Positions 37,804 through 46,541 of a stretch of DNA of 64,000 nt are shown here, piece after piece. The DNA is taken from assembly GCA_046352935.1 (NCBI GenBank), contig JAXMGR010000010.1, forward strand, positions 1-64,000, given 5' to 3'. The DNA comes from CAYWMY01 sp046352935 (GTDB taxonomy: Bacteria; Pseudomonadota; Gammaproteobacteria; Steroidobacterales; Steroidobacteraceae). The notes under the pieces were generated by a model that was not told where the DNA came from, ran no database searches, and saw only the letters and a list, made by a program, of their open reading frames with translations. Position numbers and translations under genes: made by a program. Position 1 is the stretch's first letter, and the number at the start of each line of letters is the position of its first letter.

Positions 37804-38427
37804 TCAGCGCTTCGGCAGGTGGAGCGCCGGCGTCTGCGTGGAGAAATACTGCGCGAGCGCCCTGATGTCGGCCTTCTGCACCTGCTGCGCCATGGGCGCC
37901 ATGATCGCGTTCTTGCGCTTGCCGCTGCGGTAATCGTTGAGCGCCTGCTCGATGTAGTCCGCGGCCTGGCCCGAGAGCGTCGGGTAGTCCTCGTTCATGC
38001 CGACCCCGTCCTGGCCGTGGCAGGCCGCGCAGACCGCCGCGGCGGCGGGCGCGGTGCCGGTCGGCTTGCCGTCGGAGACGACCCGCTCGCCGGCGAGATA
38101 CGCGGCGAGATCGGCGATCTCCTGGTCGTCGAGCCTTCCCGCCTGACCCTGCATGGTCGGGTGGGACCGGTTGCCCGCGCGGTATTCCGCGAGCGCCGCG
38201 GCCAGGTATTTGGCCGACTGGCCACCGAGCCGGGGCACGCTGTAGTTCGGATAGGCGTTCCGGTAGCTCTCGATGCCGTGGCACCCGTGACAGGTGTAGG
38301 CGAGCTTGCGCCCCCGCTCGACGTCGCCCGCAGCGCGCGCGATCCCGGGCAGCGCCAGAACGGCGGCCACTGCGGCAGCGGCAATGACCCGTGCTGGAGT
38401 TGCATTGCGGGCAGAACTGACAGCCAT
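37804..38427 (-). CDS. Dihaem cytochrome c (c4-like), secreted
   Basis: The 207-residue protein has a signal peptide (cleavage near ARA/AGDVERGR, residues ~31-34) and two haem c sites, CHGCH (~46-50) and CAACH (~133-137). The distal Met ligands are probably in HPTMQG and NAIMAPM. Two similar halves of about 85 residues match cytochrome c4, a periplasmic electron carrier. The 122-bp gap after it and the large gap before it suggest it is monocistronic. Confidence 0.9.
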   Translation of the reverse strand: MAVSSARNATPARVIAAAAVAAVLALPGIARAAGDVERGRKLAYTCHGCHGIESYRNAYPNYSVPRLGGQSAKYLAAALAEYRAGNRSHPTMQGQAGRLDDQEIADLAAYLAGERVVSDGKPTGTAPAAAAVCAACHGQDGVGMNEDYPTLSGQAADYIEQALNDYRSGKRKNAIMAPMAQQVQKADIRALAQYFSTQTPALHLPKR

Positions 38428-38549
38428 GCGAGTTTCTCCGGATTGACCGCGGTTTAGAGCGTGTACAAAACGCGGGCAATACTACGAGGGCCCGTTCAAA
38501 ATTGCCACCGGCCGGGCGGGGATGCCCCGGTCTGGAGGGTCTCAGGATC

Positions 38550-38645
38550 ATGCGGCGACTCGCGACCCGGCTGCTGCTGCTGGTGCTGGCCCTGGCCGCG
38601 CTCGTGCTTGCGATGTCGCTGGCGATGCGGCTGTCGGGGCGCTGA
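38550..38645 (+). CDS. Possible 31-residue single-helix membrane peptide
   Basis: The ORF starts ATG CGG CGA and encodes a basic N-terminus (MRRLATR), an uninterrupted Leu/Ala/Val helix (residues ~8-22) and a short basic tail ending LSGR. A GGAGGG element stands ten bases before the ATG, and a TTGACC lies about 100 bp upstream. These are features of small membrane proteins, but GC-rich DNA can give such frames by chance. Confidence 0.35.
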   Translation: MRRLATRLLLLVLALAALVLAMSLAMRLSGR

Positions 38646-38776
38646 GCACCCGGAGCCTCGCCTGGGGGCGGTGCCGCAACAATCCCGCCAGCCTCCTGAC
38701 CCGTCGGCCGGCTCGACCGACCGCCGCGCGATACCAGGGCGCACACCGATCGTCGACAACGCCACGCAGGCGCGGC

Positions 38777-38854
38777 GGGGAGGTGGTTGGGGGGCTCGCG
38801 AGCCAAAGCGAGTAACGGGGAGCGACGCGAGCGAGCCGCCCCAACCGGATCCCC
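38777..38854. repeat. Long imperfect inverted repeat in intergenic DNA
   Basis: GGTTGGGG-GGCTCG (38785-38798) pairs with CGAGCC-G-CCCCAACC (38832-38846) with one bulged base, and the stem continues outside an internal loop through GGGGA/TCCCC. A perfect 10-bp palindrome, GCTCGCGAGC (38794-38803), lies on the left arm. It may be a REP-type element or a structured RNA. Confidence 0.6.
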
Positions 38855-39060
38855 CCGCCGCGCCGTGCAATCGAAGTTCGTCGTACCGCGGGATGTGCCA
38901 AGCGCGCGGGCTGCAACGGCGGGCTCGCCTCGTCTCGCGGGAAATCCTTACGCTCGACTCGGCGACCCGCCTGCGCGCCCGCGCGCCCGATGCGTCGTGC
39001 CTGGCCTGACTGGTGTCGACATTCCGCGACGGGAGCCGACCCCAATCCGCCACGCGTCGG

Positions 39061-39510
39061 TCACGCCGCCGGCTCGACCTTCAGCACCGCCCCCTCGACC
39101 GCGATCACGCGGACCCGCGCGCCTGCGGCGAGATCCGGCCCGTGCACGGTCCAGATCGTGTCGCCGAGCCGCACCCGCCCCACGCCGTTCTCGATGGGAT
39201 CGACGACCTCGCACAGCTGGCCCACGTACTGCGCACCGCGCCGGTTCAGCGTCGGCTGGTCGCTGACCTCGGGCCGCTCACGGCGGTAGCGGCGCCACAG
39301 CGCGATCGCCGCGAAGGCGAGCAGCGCGAAGACGACCACCTGGACCTGCCAGCCCAGCACCGGCACCAGCATCACCAGCAGCCCGACCACCAGTGCCGAG
39401 ACCGCGAACCAGATGAAGATCGCACCGGGGGCGAGCACCTCGGCGATGCCGAGCAGGAACGCCGCGATCAGCCAGTGCCAGAACCTGAGCCCCTCGAGAA
39501 ACCCGATCAT
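39061..39510 (-). CDS. nfeD: NfeD-like membrane protein
   Basis: The 149-residue protein has two to three membrane helices (~12-75: WLIAAFLLGIAEVLAPGAIFIWFAVSALVVGLLVML) and a C-terminal OB-fold domain (~85-149, with GQLCEVVDPIENGVGRVRLGDTIWTV). It matches the short NfeD1b/YbbK-partner form without protease. It lies 74 bp after the SPFH gene, its usual partner. I chose the ATG at 39510 because GGAG stands six bases before it. Confidence 0.88.
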   Translation of the reverse strand: MIGFLEGLRFWHWLIAAFLLGIAEVLAPGAIFIWFAVSALVVGLLVMLVPVLGWQVQVVVFALLAFAAIALWRRYRRERPEVSDQPTLNRRGAQYVGQLCEVVDPIENGVGRVRLGDTIWTVHGPDLAAGARVRVIAVEGAVLKVEPAA

Positions 39511-39584
39511 GTCGCGCTCCTGCCCGAAGTGACTGCCTGAATCCGCGCCGCGCCGGACCCGGCGGGCGCCCGGCACCGTACGGC

Positions 39585-40523
39585 CTACTGCCGTGAGCCG
39601 CCCCTGGCCGCGGGATCGGCGAGTGCCGACTTCGCGATCTCGGCAATGCCCGCGAGCGAGCCCAGCACGCTCGTCGCCTCGATCGGCAGCATCAGCACCT
39701 TCTGGTTGGTGGCCGTCGCCAGTCCCTTCAGCGCCTCGACGTACTTCTGCGCGATGAAGTAGTTGAGCGCGTGGACGTCGCCCTTGGCGATCGCCTCCGA
39801 CACGACCTGCGTGGCGCGCGCCTCCGCCTCGGCCGAACGCTCGCGCGCCTCGGCGTCGCGGAAGGCGGCCTCCTTGCGGCCCTCGGCTTCCAGCACCGCC
39901 GCCTGCTTCTCGCCCTCGGCGCGCAGGATCTCCGCCTGTCTCGCGCCCTCCGCCTCGAGGATGCTCGCGCGCTTCTCGCGCTCGGCCTTCATCTGCCGCG
40001 CCATGGCGTCGACGAGGTCCTTCGGTGGCTGGATGTCCTTGATCTCGATGCGCGTGACCTTCACGCCCCAGGGGCTCGTGGCGTCGTCGACCACGCGCAG
40101 CAGGCGGTGATTGATCTCGTCACGCTTCGACAGCGACTCGTCGAGATCCATCGCGCCCACCACGGTGCGGATGTTCGTCATCGTGAGGTTCACGATCGCG
40201 AGTTCGAGGCGGTCCACCTCGTAGGCTGCCTTCGCCGCGTCGAGCACCTGCCAGAACGCGACGGCGTCGACGCCGACCATGGCATTGTCCTTGGTGATCA
40301 CTTCCTGACGCGGGATGTCGAGCACCTGCTCCATCATGTTCATGCGCCGGCCGACGTCGTCGACCAGCGGAATGATGATGTGCAGCCCCGGCGGCAGCGT
40401 GGCGCGGTACTTGCCGAAGCGCTCGACGGTGTACTGGAAGCCCTGCGGCACCTTGCGCAGTCCGCGCGAGATGACGAACACCGTGAGCAGCAGGAATGCG
40501 AGCGGAACCCAGTTGCTTCCCAT
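39585..40523 (-). CDS. qmcA: SPFH/band-7 protein (QmcA/stomatin-like)
   Basis: The 312-residue protein has one N-terminal membrane helix (~5-22), the SPFH domain with VERFGKYRATLPPGLHIIIPLVD and LDIPRQEVITKDNAMVGVDAV, then a long coiled coil rich in EAEGARQAEILRAEGEKQAAVLEAEG. Such proteins form membrane-scaffold cages at functional microdomains with NfeD. The ATG at 40523 was chosen for its strong GGGAGG Shine-Dalgarno; the earlier in-frame ATG has none so good. Confidence 0.92.
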   Translation of the reverse strand: MGSNWVPLAFLLLTVFVISRGLRKVPQGFQYTVERFGKYRATLPPGLHIIIPLVDDVGRRMNMMEQVLDIPRQEVITKDNAMVGVDAVAFWQVLDAAKAAYEVDRLELAIVNLTMTNIRTVVGAMDLDESLSKRDEINHRLLRVVDDATSPWGVKVTRIEIKDIQPPKDLVDAMARQMKAEREKRASILEAEGARQAEILRAEGEKQAAVLEAEGRKEAAFRDAEARERSAEAEARATQVVSEAIAKGDVHALNYFIAQKYVEALKGLATATNQKVLMLPIEATSVLGSLAGIAEIAKSALADPAARGGSRQ

Positions 40524-40638
40524 GTCACCCTCCCAGGTGATGACCTCCGGAACCATCACCGCGCGCGGCCGGAGCCGCCGTCGCGGGCCGCGCTTCGTCG
40601 ACCGCCGCGCGTGGCGAGCGGCCCGTGCGCAGGAGCCG

Positions 40639-42291
40639 TCACGGAGCCGGCGGCACGGCTCCGGGCACGACGATCGACAGATCCTTCGTATACGTGACGT
40701 TCATGACGTTGTCGTACCAGCCGCGCACCTGCGGCTTCACGAGATGCTGCGCGGTATAGAAGTAGATCGGAATCAGCGGCACGTCGTCCAGCAGCACGGC
40801 TTCCGCTCGTCGCAGCAGGTCCGCCCGGGACGCGGCGTCGGCCGCAACACGCGCCCGGGCGAGGAGATCGTCGTAGGCCGGGCTCGAATAGCGCGGGAGG
40901 TTGATGCCGGAACCCGTTTCCAGGAGCTGCAGGAACGACCAGGCATCGTTGTAGTCACCGATCCAGCTCGCGCGGAAGACCTGCGCCTCGCGGTTGTCGA
41001 TGGCCTGCTTGAGCGCCCGGTATTCCTCCGGGTGCAGGGTCGTCTCGACGCCGAGGTTCTGCTTCCACATCGCGGCGATCGCGATGGCGAGGTCGTCGTG
41101 CAGGGGGCTTTTGTTGTAGCGCAGTGTGACGCGCAGGGGGTTCTTCGCCGAATGACCGGCCGCGGCATACAGCCGCTGCGCCTCCGCCAGGCGCGCTGTC
41201 CAGGGCAGCGGCGCCCAGGAGAACTCGGCGCCGCGATAGCCCTCGACGCCCGGCGGCACCCAGCCGTACGCGGGCCGCTCGCCGCCACCCAGCAGCCGCT
41301 CGGTCAGCACCGCGCGGTCGATGGACATGGCGAGCGCCTGGCGCAGTTCCTTCGCGCCGCGGAACGGCGGCCGGTCCAGCGACAGGCCGTAGTAGTAGGT
41401 GCCCAGCTGGACGCCGGTGTGCACCTCGGCGCCGAGTTCCCGGCGCAGACGCGCGACCTGGCCCGGCGGGATCGTGTAGGTGACGTCGATCTCGCCCGCG
41501 CGATAGCGCTTGAGCTCGGTCGCCGTGTCGGTGACGTGGTTGTAGCGCACCACGTCGATGGCGACGCGCGCGCGATTCCAGTAGTGCGGATTGCGACGCG
41601 CCAGCACGTGGGAGCCGATCTGCCATTCGACCGGCAGGTACGCGCCGTTGGTGACGGCCACGCCGGGACGGGCGAAGTCGCGGGGCCGCGCCGCGAGCGT
41701 CGGCCGGTGCACCGGGAAGGTCGACGGATGGGACAGCAGCGCCGGGAAGTACGCCGTCGGCCGCTCCAGCAGGACCTCCAGCGTCCGCGCGTCCAGCGCA
41801 CGCACGCCGAGTGTCTCCGGCGCGGCACGGCGTGTGGCGATCGCAGCGGCGTTCCTCACCGGCTCCAGCAGTGAGGCGTACTGCGAGGCCGTGCGCGGGT
41901 CGACGAGGCGCCGCCATGCGGACACGAAGTCCTCCGCGGTCACGGGGTCGCCGTTCGACCACTGCAGCCCGGGCCTCAGCCTGAAGGTGTAACGCAGACC
42001 CGCGTCGGCGACGTCCCAGGCACCCGCCGCGCCCGGCGCGACGCGCGCATCGTGCGAAAGGCTCGTGAGCCCCTCGTAGGCGTCCCGCAGGATCACGAGT
42101 GCGGAATCCATGCGCGCGAGCTGGGGATCCAGGGAATCCGGTTCGGCGCCGTTGCCGCGCGAGAGCACGTTCAGCACGGCCGCGCGCGGCTGCGGCGCAC
42201 GCGACTCGGATTCGATGCTGTAGGTCAGCACGCGCCAGAACGCATAAGCGGCGAGCGCGAGCACCGCGACCACGCCCAGGCGGCGCAGCAT
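40639..42291 (-). CDS. OppA-like periplasmic peptide-binding protein, membrane-anchored, orphan
   Basis: The 550-residue SBP_bac_5 protein shows GAEPDSLDPQLARMDSALVILRDAYEGL, GLQWSNGDPVTAEDFVSAWRRL, KELRQALAMSIDRAVL and GDYNDAWSFLQLLETGSG. All are hallmarks of oligopeptide-binding proteins. The N-terminus is a hydrophobic helix (~5-20) with no lipobox Cys, so it may stay anchored. The gene overlaps the mnmG stop by one base (TGATG), but no ABC permease or ATPase gene is beside it. Confidence 0.85.
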   Translation of the reverse strand: MLRRLGVVAVLALAAYAFWRVLTYSIESESRAPQPRAAVLNVLSRGNGAEPDSLDPQLARMDSALVILRDAYEGLTSLSHDARVAPGAAGAWDVADAGLRYTFRLRPGLQWSNGDPVTAEDFVSAWRRLVDPRTASQYASLLEPVRNAAAIATRRAAPETLGVRALDARTLEVLLERPTAYFPALLSHPSTFPVHRPTLAARPRDFARPGVAVTNGAYLPVEWQIGSHVLARRNPHYWNRARVAIDVVRYNHVTDTATELKRYRAGEIDVTYTIPPGQVARLRRELGAEVHTGVQLGTYYYGLSLDRPPFRGAKELRQALAMSIDRAVLTERLLGGGERPAYGWVPPGVEGYRGAEFSWAPLPWTARLAEAQRLYAAAGHSAKNPLRVTLRYNKSPLHDDLAIAIAAMWKQNLGVETTLHPEEYRALKQAIDNREAQVFRASWIGDYNDAWSFLQLLETGSGINLPRYSSPAYDDLLARARVAADAASRADLLRRAEAVLLDDVPLIPIYFYTAQHLVKPQVRGWYDNVMNVTYTKDLSIVVPGAVPPAP

Positions 42292-44195
42292 CACGCCGCC
42301 CGTCCACGCCGGCGCAGGTGCACGAGCAGCAGCGACAGCGCCGCAGGCGTGACGCCGGGAATCCGCGCTGCGATGCCGAGCGTCGCCGGCCGGTACTCGC
42401 CGAGTCGCTGGCGGATCTCGGTCGACAGGCCGGCCACGGCGTCGTAATCGAGATCCTCGGGCAACGCGAGATTCTCGTGATGGCGATGGCGCTCGATCTC
42501 CTCGGCCTGCCGGTCGATGTAGCCGGAATACTTCGCGCGCACCTCGATCTGCAGACGCACCTCCCCCGGCAGCCGGTCGTCCTCGGCCGCGCCGAGGTCC
42601 GCTCCACCCACCCCGGGGAGTGCCACGAGGTCGTCGTAGCCGACCTCGGGTCGCCGCAGCAGCTCGAACGCACGCGCCTCGCGCGTGAGCGGCGCCGCGA
42701 GATGCGCATCGAGGGCCGCAGCCGCGGCGCTGCCCGGCCGCAGGATCACCGTGCGCAGGCGCTCGACCTCGCGGTTCGCGAGTTCGTACTTGCGCTGGAA
42801 CAAGGCGTGGCGCGCATCGTCGACGAGACCGAGCTCGCGCCCCTTCGGGGTCAGGCGTTCGTCCGCATTGTCCTCGCGCAGCAGCAGCCGGTATTCCGCG
42901 CGGCTCGTGAACATGCGGTAGGGTTCCGGCGCGCCACGCGTGATGAGATCGTCGACGAGCACGCCGATGTAGGCCTCGTCCCGCTTCGGCCACCACGGTT
43001 CGCGACCCCGTGCCGCGAGCCCGGCGTTGATGCCCGCGACCATGCCCTGCGCGGCCGCCTCCTCGTAGCCGGTGGTCCCGTTGATCTGACCCGCGAAGAA
43101 GAGCCCCGGCAGGGCGCGAGTCTCCAGCGAGGGACGCAGGTCGCGCGGATCGAAGAAGTCGTATTCGATCGCATAACCCGGGCGTGTGAGATGGGCGCGC
43201 TCACAGCCGCGGATCGAGCGCACGAACTCGAACTGGACGTCGAAGGGCAGGCTCGTCGAGATGCCGTTCGGGTACACCTCGTGCGTGTCCAGTCCTTCGG
43301 GCTCGATGAAGACCTGGTGCGCGGTCCGGTCGGCGAAACGCCGGACCTTGTCCTCCACCGACGGGCAGTAGCGCGGCCCGACGCCGTCGATGCGCCCCGT
43401 GAACATCGGCGAACGATCGGAGGCCGCGCGGATGAGCTCGTGGGTCCGTTCGTTGGTCGCGGTGATGTGACAGGGCAGCTGGCGCGGATGATCCGCGGGT
43501 CGGCCGAGATGCGAGAACACCGGCAGAGGCTCGTCGCTCCACTGCGGCGTCATCGCCGCATGGTCTAGGCTGCGTCCGTCGAGCCTGGGCGGCGTTCCGG
43601 TCTTCAGCCGGCCGACCCTCGGCATGAGCTCCCGCAGCCGCGCGGCGAGCCGCAGCGAAGGCGGATCACCGGCCCGGCCACCGGCATGCTGTTCGAGGCC
43701 GACGTGGATGCGGCCGCCCAGAAAGGTGCCGACGGTCAGCACCACCGCGCGCGCGCGGATGTCGACGCCGCTCACCGTCACGATGCCCGCGACACGACCG
43801 CCCTCCACGACCAGGTCGGCAACCTCCTGCTGGAACAGCTCGAGGCCCGGCTGGTTCTCGACGAACCGGCGGATGGCGCGCCGGTAGAGCTGGCGGTCCG
43901 CCTGCACGCGCGTCGCACGCACTGCGGGACCCTTGCTCGCATTCAGGATGCGCACCTGGATGGCCGCCGCGTCGGCCGCACGCGCCATCGCGCCGCCCAG
44001 CGCGTCGATCTCGCGCACGAGATGTCCCTTGCCGATGCCGCCGATGGCCGGATTGCAGCTCATGGCGCCCAGCGTCTCCACGCTCTGCGTGACCAGCAGC
44101 GTGCGCGCACCCATGCGGGCCGCAGCGAGCGCGGCCTCGGTGCCGGCGTGTCCGCCGCCCGTCACGATGACGTCGTAGTGCTCGGGGTGTCGCAT
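42291..44195 (-). CDS. mnmG: tRNA uridine-5-carboxymethylaminomethyl modification enzyme MnmG
   Basis: The 634-residue FAD enzyme works with MnmE to make cmnm5U at tRNA wobble positions. It has GGGHAGTEAALAAARMGA (~13-30), SCNPAIGGIGKGHLVREIDALGG (~49-71), PRYCPSVEDKV and FFAGQINGTTGYEEAAAQG. The C-terminal RxxxA-type domain (YSGYIDRQAEEI) that binds MnmE is complete. A TATAAT -10 box and a leader hairpin precede it. Confidence 0.97.
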   Translation of the reverse strand: MRHPEHYDVIVTGGGHAGTEAALAAARMGARTLLVTQSVETLGAMSCNPAIGGIGKGHLVREIDALGGAMARAADAAAIQVRILNASKGPAVRATRVQADRQLYRRAIRRFVENQPGLELFQQEVADLVVEGGRVAGIVTVSGVDIRARAVVLTVGTFLGGRIHVGLEQHAGGRAGDPPSLRLAARLRELMPRVGRLKTGTPPRLDGRSLDHAAMTPQWSDEPLPVFSHLGRPADHPRQLPCHITATNERTHELIRAASDRSPMFTGRIDGVGPRYCPSVEDKVRRFADRTAHQVFIEPEGLDTHEVYPNGISTSLPFDVQFEFVRSIRGCERAHLTRPGYAIEYDFFDPRDLRPSLETRALPGLFFAGQINGTTGYEEAAAQGMVAGINAGLAARGREPWWPKRDEAYIGVLVDDLITRGAPEPYRMFTSRAEYRLLLREDNADERLTPKGRELGLVDDARHALFQRKYELANREVERLRTVILRPGSAAAAALDAHLAAPLTREARAFELLRRPEVGYDDLVALPGVGGADLGAAEDDRLPGEVRLQIEVRAKYSGYIDRQAEEIERHRHHENLALPEDLDYDAVAGLSTEIRQRLGEYRPATLGIAARIPGVTPAALSLLLVHLRRRGRAA

Positions 44196-44220
44196 GCCGC
44201 CTGCTGTCCGCTGCTGCCGG

Positions 44221-44245
44221 CCGGGAGCCCGTCCCGTGCTCCCGG
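44221..44245 (-). promoter_or_regulatory. 8-bp hairpin in the mnmG 5' leader
   Basis: CCGGGAGC (44221-44228) pairs perfectly with GCTCCCGG (44238-44245) around a 9-base loop. It lies between the -10 box and the mnmG ATG (26 bp upstream of the ATG), so it would be transcribed as a leader stem-loop. Confidence 0.55.
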
Positions 44246-44252
44246 TCGAAGG

Positions 44253-44258
44253 ATTATA
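44253..44258 (-). promoter_or_regulatory. TATAAT -10 box upstream of mnmG
   Basis: A perfect TATAAT on the minus strand lies 58 bp before the mnmG ATG. No good -35 is at 16-18 bp. On the other strand a TATGAT (44290-44295) may serve the hydrolase gene at 44338. Confidence 0.5.
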
Positions 44259-44337
44259 TCGGCGCGGCCAGCACGGACCCGCCGGCCGGTATGATGCGCC
44301 GCCAGACGGACGGGTGGCGACACACGATGGCGGCACG

Positions 44338-45816
44338 ATGCGGTTGACGTCCAGGGTCGGGTTCCTGGCAGCACTCCTGCTCTGCGGCGCGTGCCTGTCG
44401 CGGCCGGTCGCGGCGGCGCCGGCGATCCCGCTCAGCGACTGCCGGCTCTCGCACCGCGAAGCGATGCCGACCGTGGCTGCACGCTGCGGCACGCTGGAAC
44501 TGCCCGAGGATCCCGCGACGCCGGCCGGGAAGCGCATCCGGCTCGCCGTCGCAGTCGTGCCGGCCATCAGCCGCGCGCCGAGGCCGGATCCGCTCTACCT
44601 GCTCGCAGGCGGCCCCGGCCAGGGCGCACGCGAAGCCTTCGTGAGCGTGGCCGGCGCGTTCGCCGCGGTCCGTCGCGAACGCGACATCGTGCTCGTCGAC
44701 CAGCGCGGCACCGGCGGGTCCAGCCGTCTCGACTGTGACTTCCCGGAGGACGACCTCGACCGTCCCGACCCGCCACCGGCGGAGTACCGGCGGCTCGCAC
44801 GGGAATGCCTCGCGAACCTGCACGGCGATCCGCGTTTCTACACGACCAGCGTGGCGGTACGGGATCTCGATGCCGTGCGCGCGGCGCTCGGCCACGAGCG
44901 CATCGATCTGTACGGCGTGTCCTACGGCACGCGGGTCGCGCAACACTATGCGCGGCACTTTCCACGCCGCGTGCGTGCGATGGTGCTCGATGGTGTCGTC
45001 CCGCCCACCCTCACGCTGGGACCCGCGATGGCGCTCGATGCCGAACGCGCGCTCGAGCTCACGCTCGCGCGCTGCGCCGGCGACACGTCGTGCCGGCGCG
45101 CGTTCGGCGACCCGCGTGTGAGCTGGCGCACCCTGCTGGCGCGGCTCGACCGGGGTCCGGTTGCCGTGAGCTTCCCCGATCCGGTGACGGCCGCCCCACG
45201 GCGGCTCGACTTCGGCCGCGCCCATCTCGTCCTCGCGACGCGCCTGCTCAGCTATGGTGCCCGGACCGCGGCGCTCCTGCCGCTGCTCGTCGATCGCGGC
45301 GCGCAGGGCGATCTGGCACCGCTCGCCGCGCAGGCCGCCATGATTGCACCGCGGCTGCGGGGCGAACTCGCCTACGGCATGCACAATGCCGTGGTGTGCA
45401 CGGAGGACCTGCCCTTCGTCCATCCGCAGGCTGCCGACCGCGAACGCCTGGCGCGGACCTACTCCGGCACCGCGCCGCTCGACGGCCTGCTGGCGCTCTG
45501 CCACGACTGGCCGCGCGGTCTCATGGATGCGGACCTCAAGTCACCGCTGAACTCCCGGGTGCCCACCCTGCTGCTGTCCGGCGAGGCGGACCCGGTGACG
45601 CCGCCCGCGTACGCCGATCTGGCGGCGCGCGCGTTCACCGACTCGCGCCACGTCGTGCTGGCCGGCCAGGGCCATGGACAGTTCGCCAGTGGCTGCGTGC
45701 CCCTGCTGCTGCGCCGGTTCCTGGAGCTCGGCACGACGCGCGGGCTCGACACCCGCTGTGCGGCGGAGGTCCACCCCGCACCCTTCTTCCTGGACTTCAA
45801 CGGACCGCCGCCATGA
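44338..45816 (+). CDS. Secreted alpha/beta hydrolase, proline iminopeptidase/TAP family
   Basis: The 492-residue protein has a signal peptide (cleavage near PVAA/APA, ~28), the oxyanion region LLAGGPGQG (~88-96), VLVDQRGTGGSS, nucleophile Ser195 in YGVSYGTR, Asp in LLLSGEADPVTPP and His in GQGHGQF. A TAP-like C-terminal domain is present, and several Cys suggest disulfides in the periplasm. It is translationally coupled (ATGA) to the ABC exporter genes that follow, so the three may act together. Confidence 0.85.
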   Translation: MRLTSRVGFLAALLLCGACLSRPVAAAPAIPLSDCRLSHREAMPTVAARCGTLELPEDPATPAGKRIRLAVAVVPAISRAPRPDPLYLLAGGPGQGAREAFVSVAGAFAAVRRERDIVLVDQRGTGGSSRLDCDFPEDDLDRPDPPPAEYRRLARECLANLHGDPRFYTTSVAVRDLDAVRAALGHERIDLYGVSYGTRVAQHYARHFPRRVRAMVLDGVVPPTLTLGPAMALDAERALELTLARCAGDTSCRRAFGDPRVSWRTLLARLDRGPVAVSFPDPVTAAPRRLDFGRAHLVLATRLLSYGARTAALLPLLVDRGAQGDLAPLAAQAAMIAPRLRGELAYGMHNAVVCTEDLPFVHPQAADRERLARTYSGTAPLDGLLALCHDWPRGLMDADLKSPLNSRVPTLLLSGEADPVTPPAYADLAARAFTDSRHVVLAGQGHGQFASGCVPLLLRRFLELGTTRGLDTRCAAEVHPAPFFLDFNGPPP

Positions 45817-46541
45817 TCGAGGTGTGCCGGCTCGCCCGGCGGTTCGGCAGCGTCGAGGCGGTGCGCGACGTGAGCTTCACGGCGCGCGACGGGGCGGTCA
45901 CCGGCCTGCTGGGGCCGAACGGCGCCGGCAAGTCGACGACGCTGCGCGTCCTCTACACGGTCCTGCCGGCCGACGCCGGCACGGCACTCGTCGACGGCAT
46001 CGACGTTGCCCGGGACCCGCTCGCGGCGCGACGCGCGATCGGCGTCCTGCCGCACCAGGCGGGGATCTACCCGCAGCTCACGGCCCGCGAGAACATCCGC
46101 TATTTCGGAGAACTGCAGGGAATGCGGGGACCCGCCCTCGAGCGCCGCATCGATGAACTCGTCGACGAGCTCGACCTCGCGGAGTTCGCCGACCGGCGCG
46201 CACGCGGCTTCTCGCAGGGCCAGCGTGTCCGCACCGCCATCGCGCGGGCGCTGGTCCACTCCCCGCGCAACGTGCTGCTGGACGAGCCCACGAACGGCCT
46301 CGACGTGATGGCAACGAGGGCCCTGCGGGAACTCATCCGCCGTCTGCGCGACCTCGGACACTGCGTGCTGTTCTCGAGCCACGTGATGCAGGAAGTCGCC
46401 GCGCTGTGCGACAGCATCGTCGTCATCGACCACGGGCGTGTCGCGGCCGCGGGCACGCCCGCGGAACTCGTCGCGTCGGCGGGCGGCGGCACGCTCGAGG
46501 AGGCTTTCGTGCGGCTGCTCGACCCGGGGGCCGCACAGTGA
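45813..46541 (+). CDS. natA: ABC transporter ATPase, NatA-like
   Basis: The 242-residue ATPase has Walker A GPNGAGKST (~34-42), Q-loop PHQAGIYPQLTARENIRYFGELQGM, the signature FSQGQRVRTAIARAL (variant of LSGGQ), Walker B NVLLDEPTNGLD and H-loop FSSHVMQE. The Na+/drug-type NatA subfamily pairs with an ABC-2 permease, encoded next with a GTGA overlap. Substrate is unknown; NatAB exports Na+ in Bacillus. Confidence 0.88.
   Translation: MIEVCRLARRFGSVEAVRDVSFTARDGAVTGLLGPNGAGKSTTLRVLYTVLPADAGTALVDGIDVARDPLAARRAIGVLPHQAGIYPQLTARENIRYFGELQGMRGPALERRIDELVDELDLAEFADRRARGFSQGQRVRTAIARALVHSPRNVLLDEPTNGLDVMATRALRELIRRLRDLGHCVLFSSHVMQEVAALCDSIVVIDHGRVAAAGTPAELVASAGGGTLEEAFVRLLDPGAAQ

Larger units (their letters stand above)
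38428..39060. other. Gene-poor intergenic region
   Basis: This 633-bp stretch between nfeD and the cytochrome gene holds a possible small membrane-peptide ORF (38550-38645, plus strand) and a long imperfect inverted repeat (38777-38854). The longer open frames here have Arg/Pro-rich, low-complexity translations and no family resemblance, so I treat them as chance. Confidence 0.6.

Noticed and set aside
38496..39053. 185-residue open frame on the minus strand across the intergenic region
   Set aside because: Its translation is rich in Arg, Pro and Ser with no domain or consistent start signal, it runs through the inverted repeat, and several frames are open here because of high GC.
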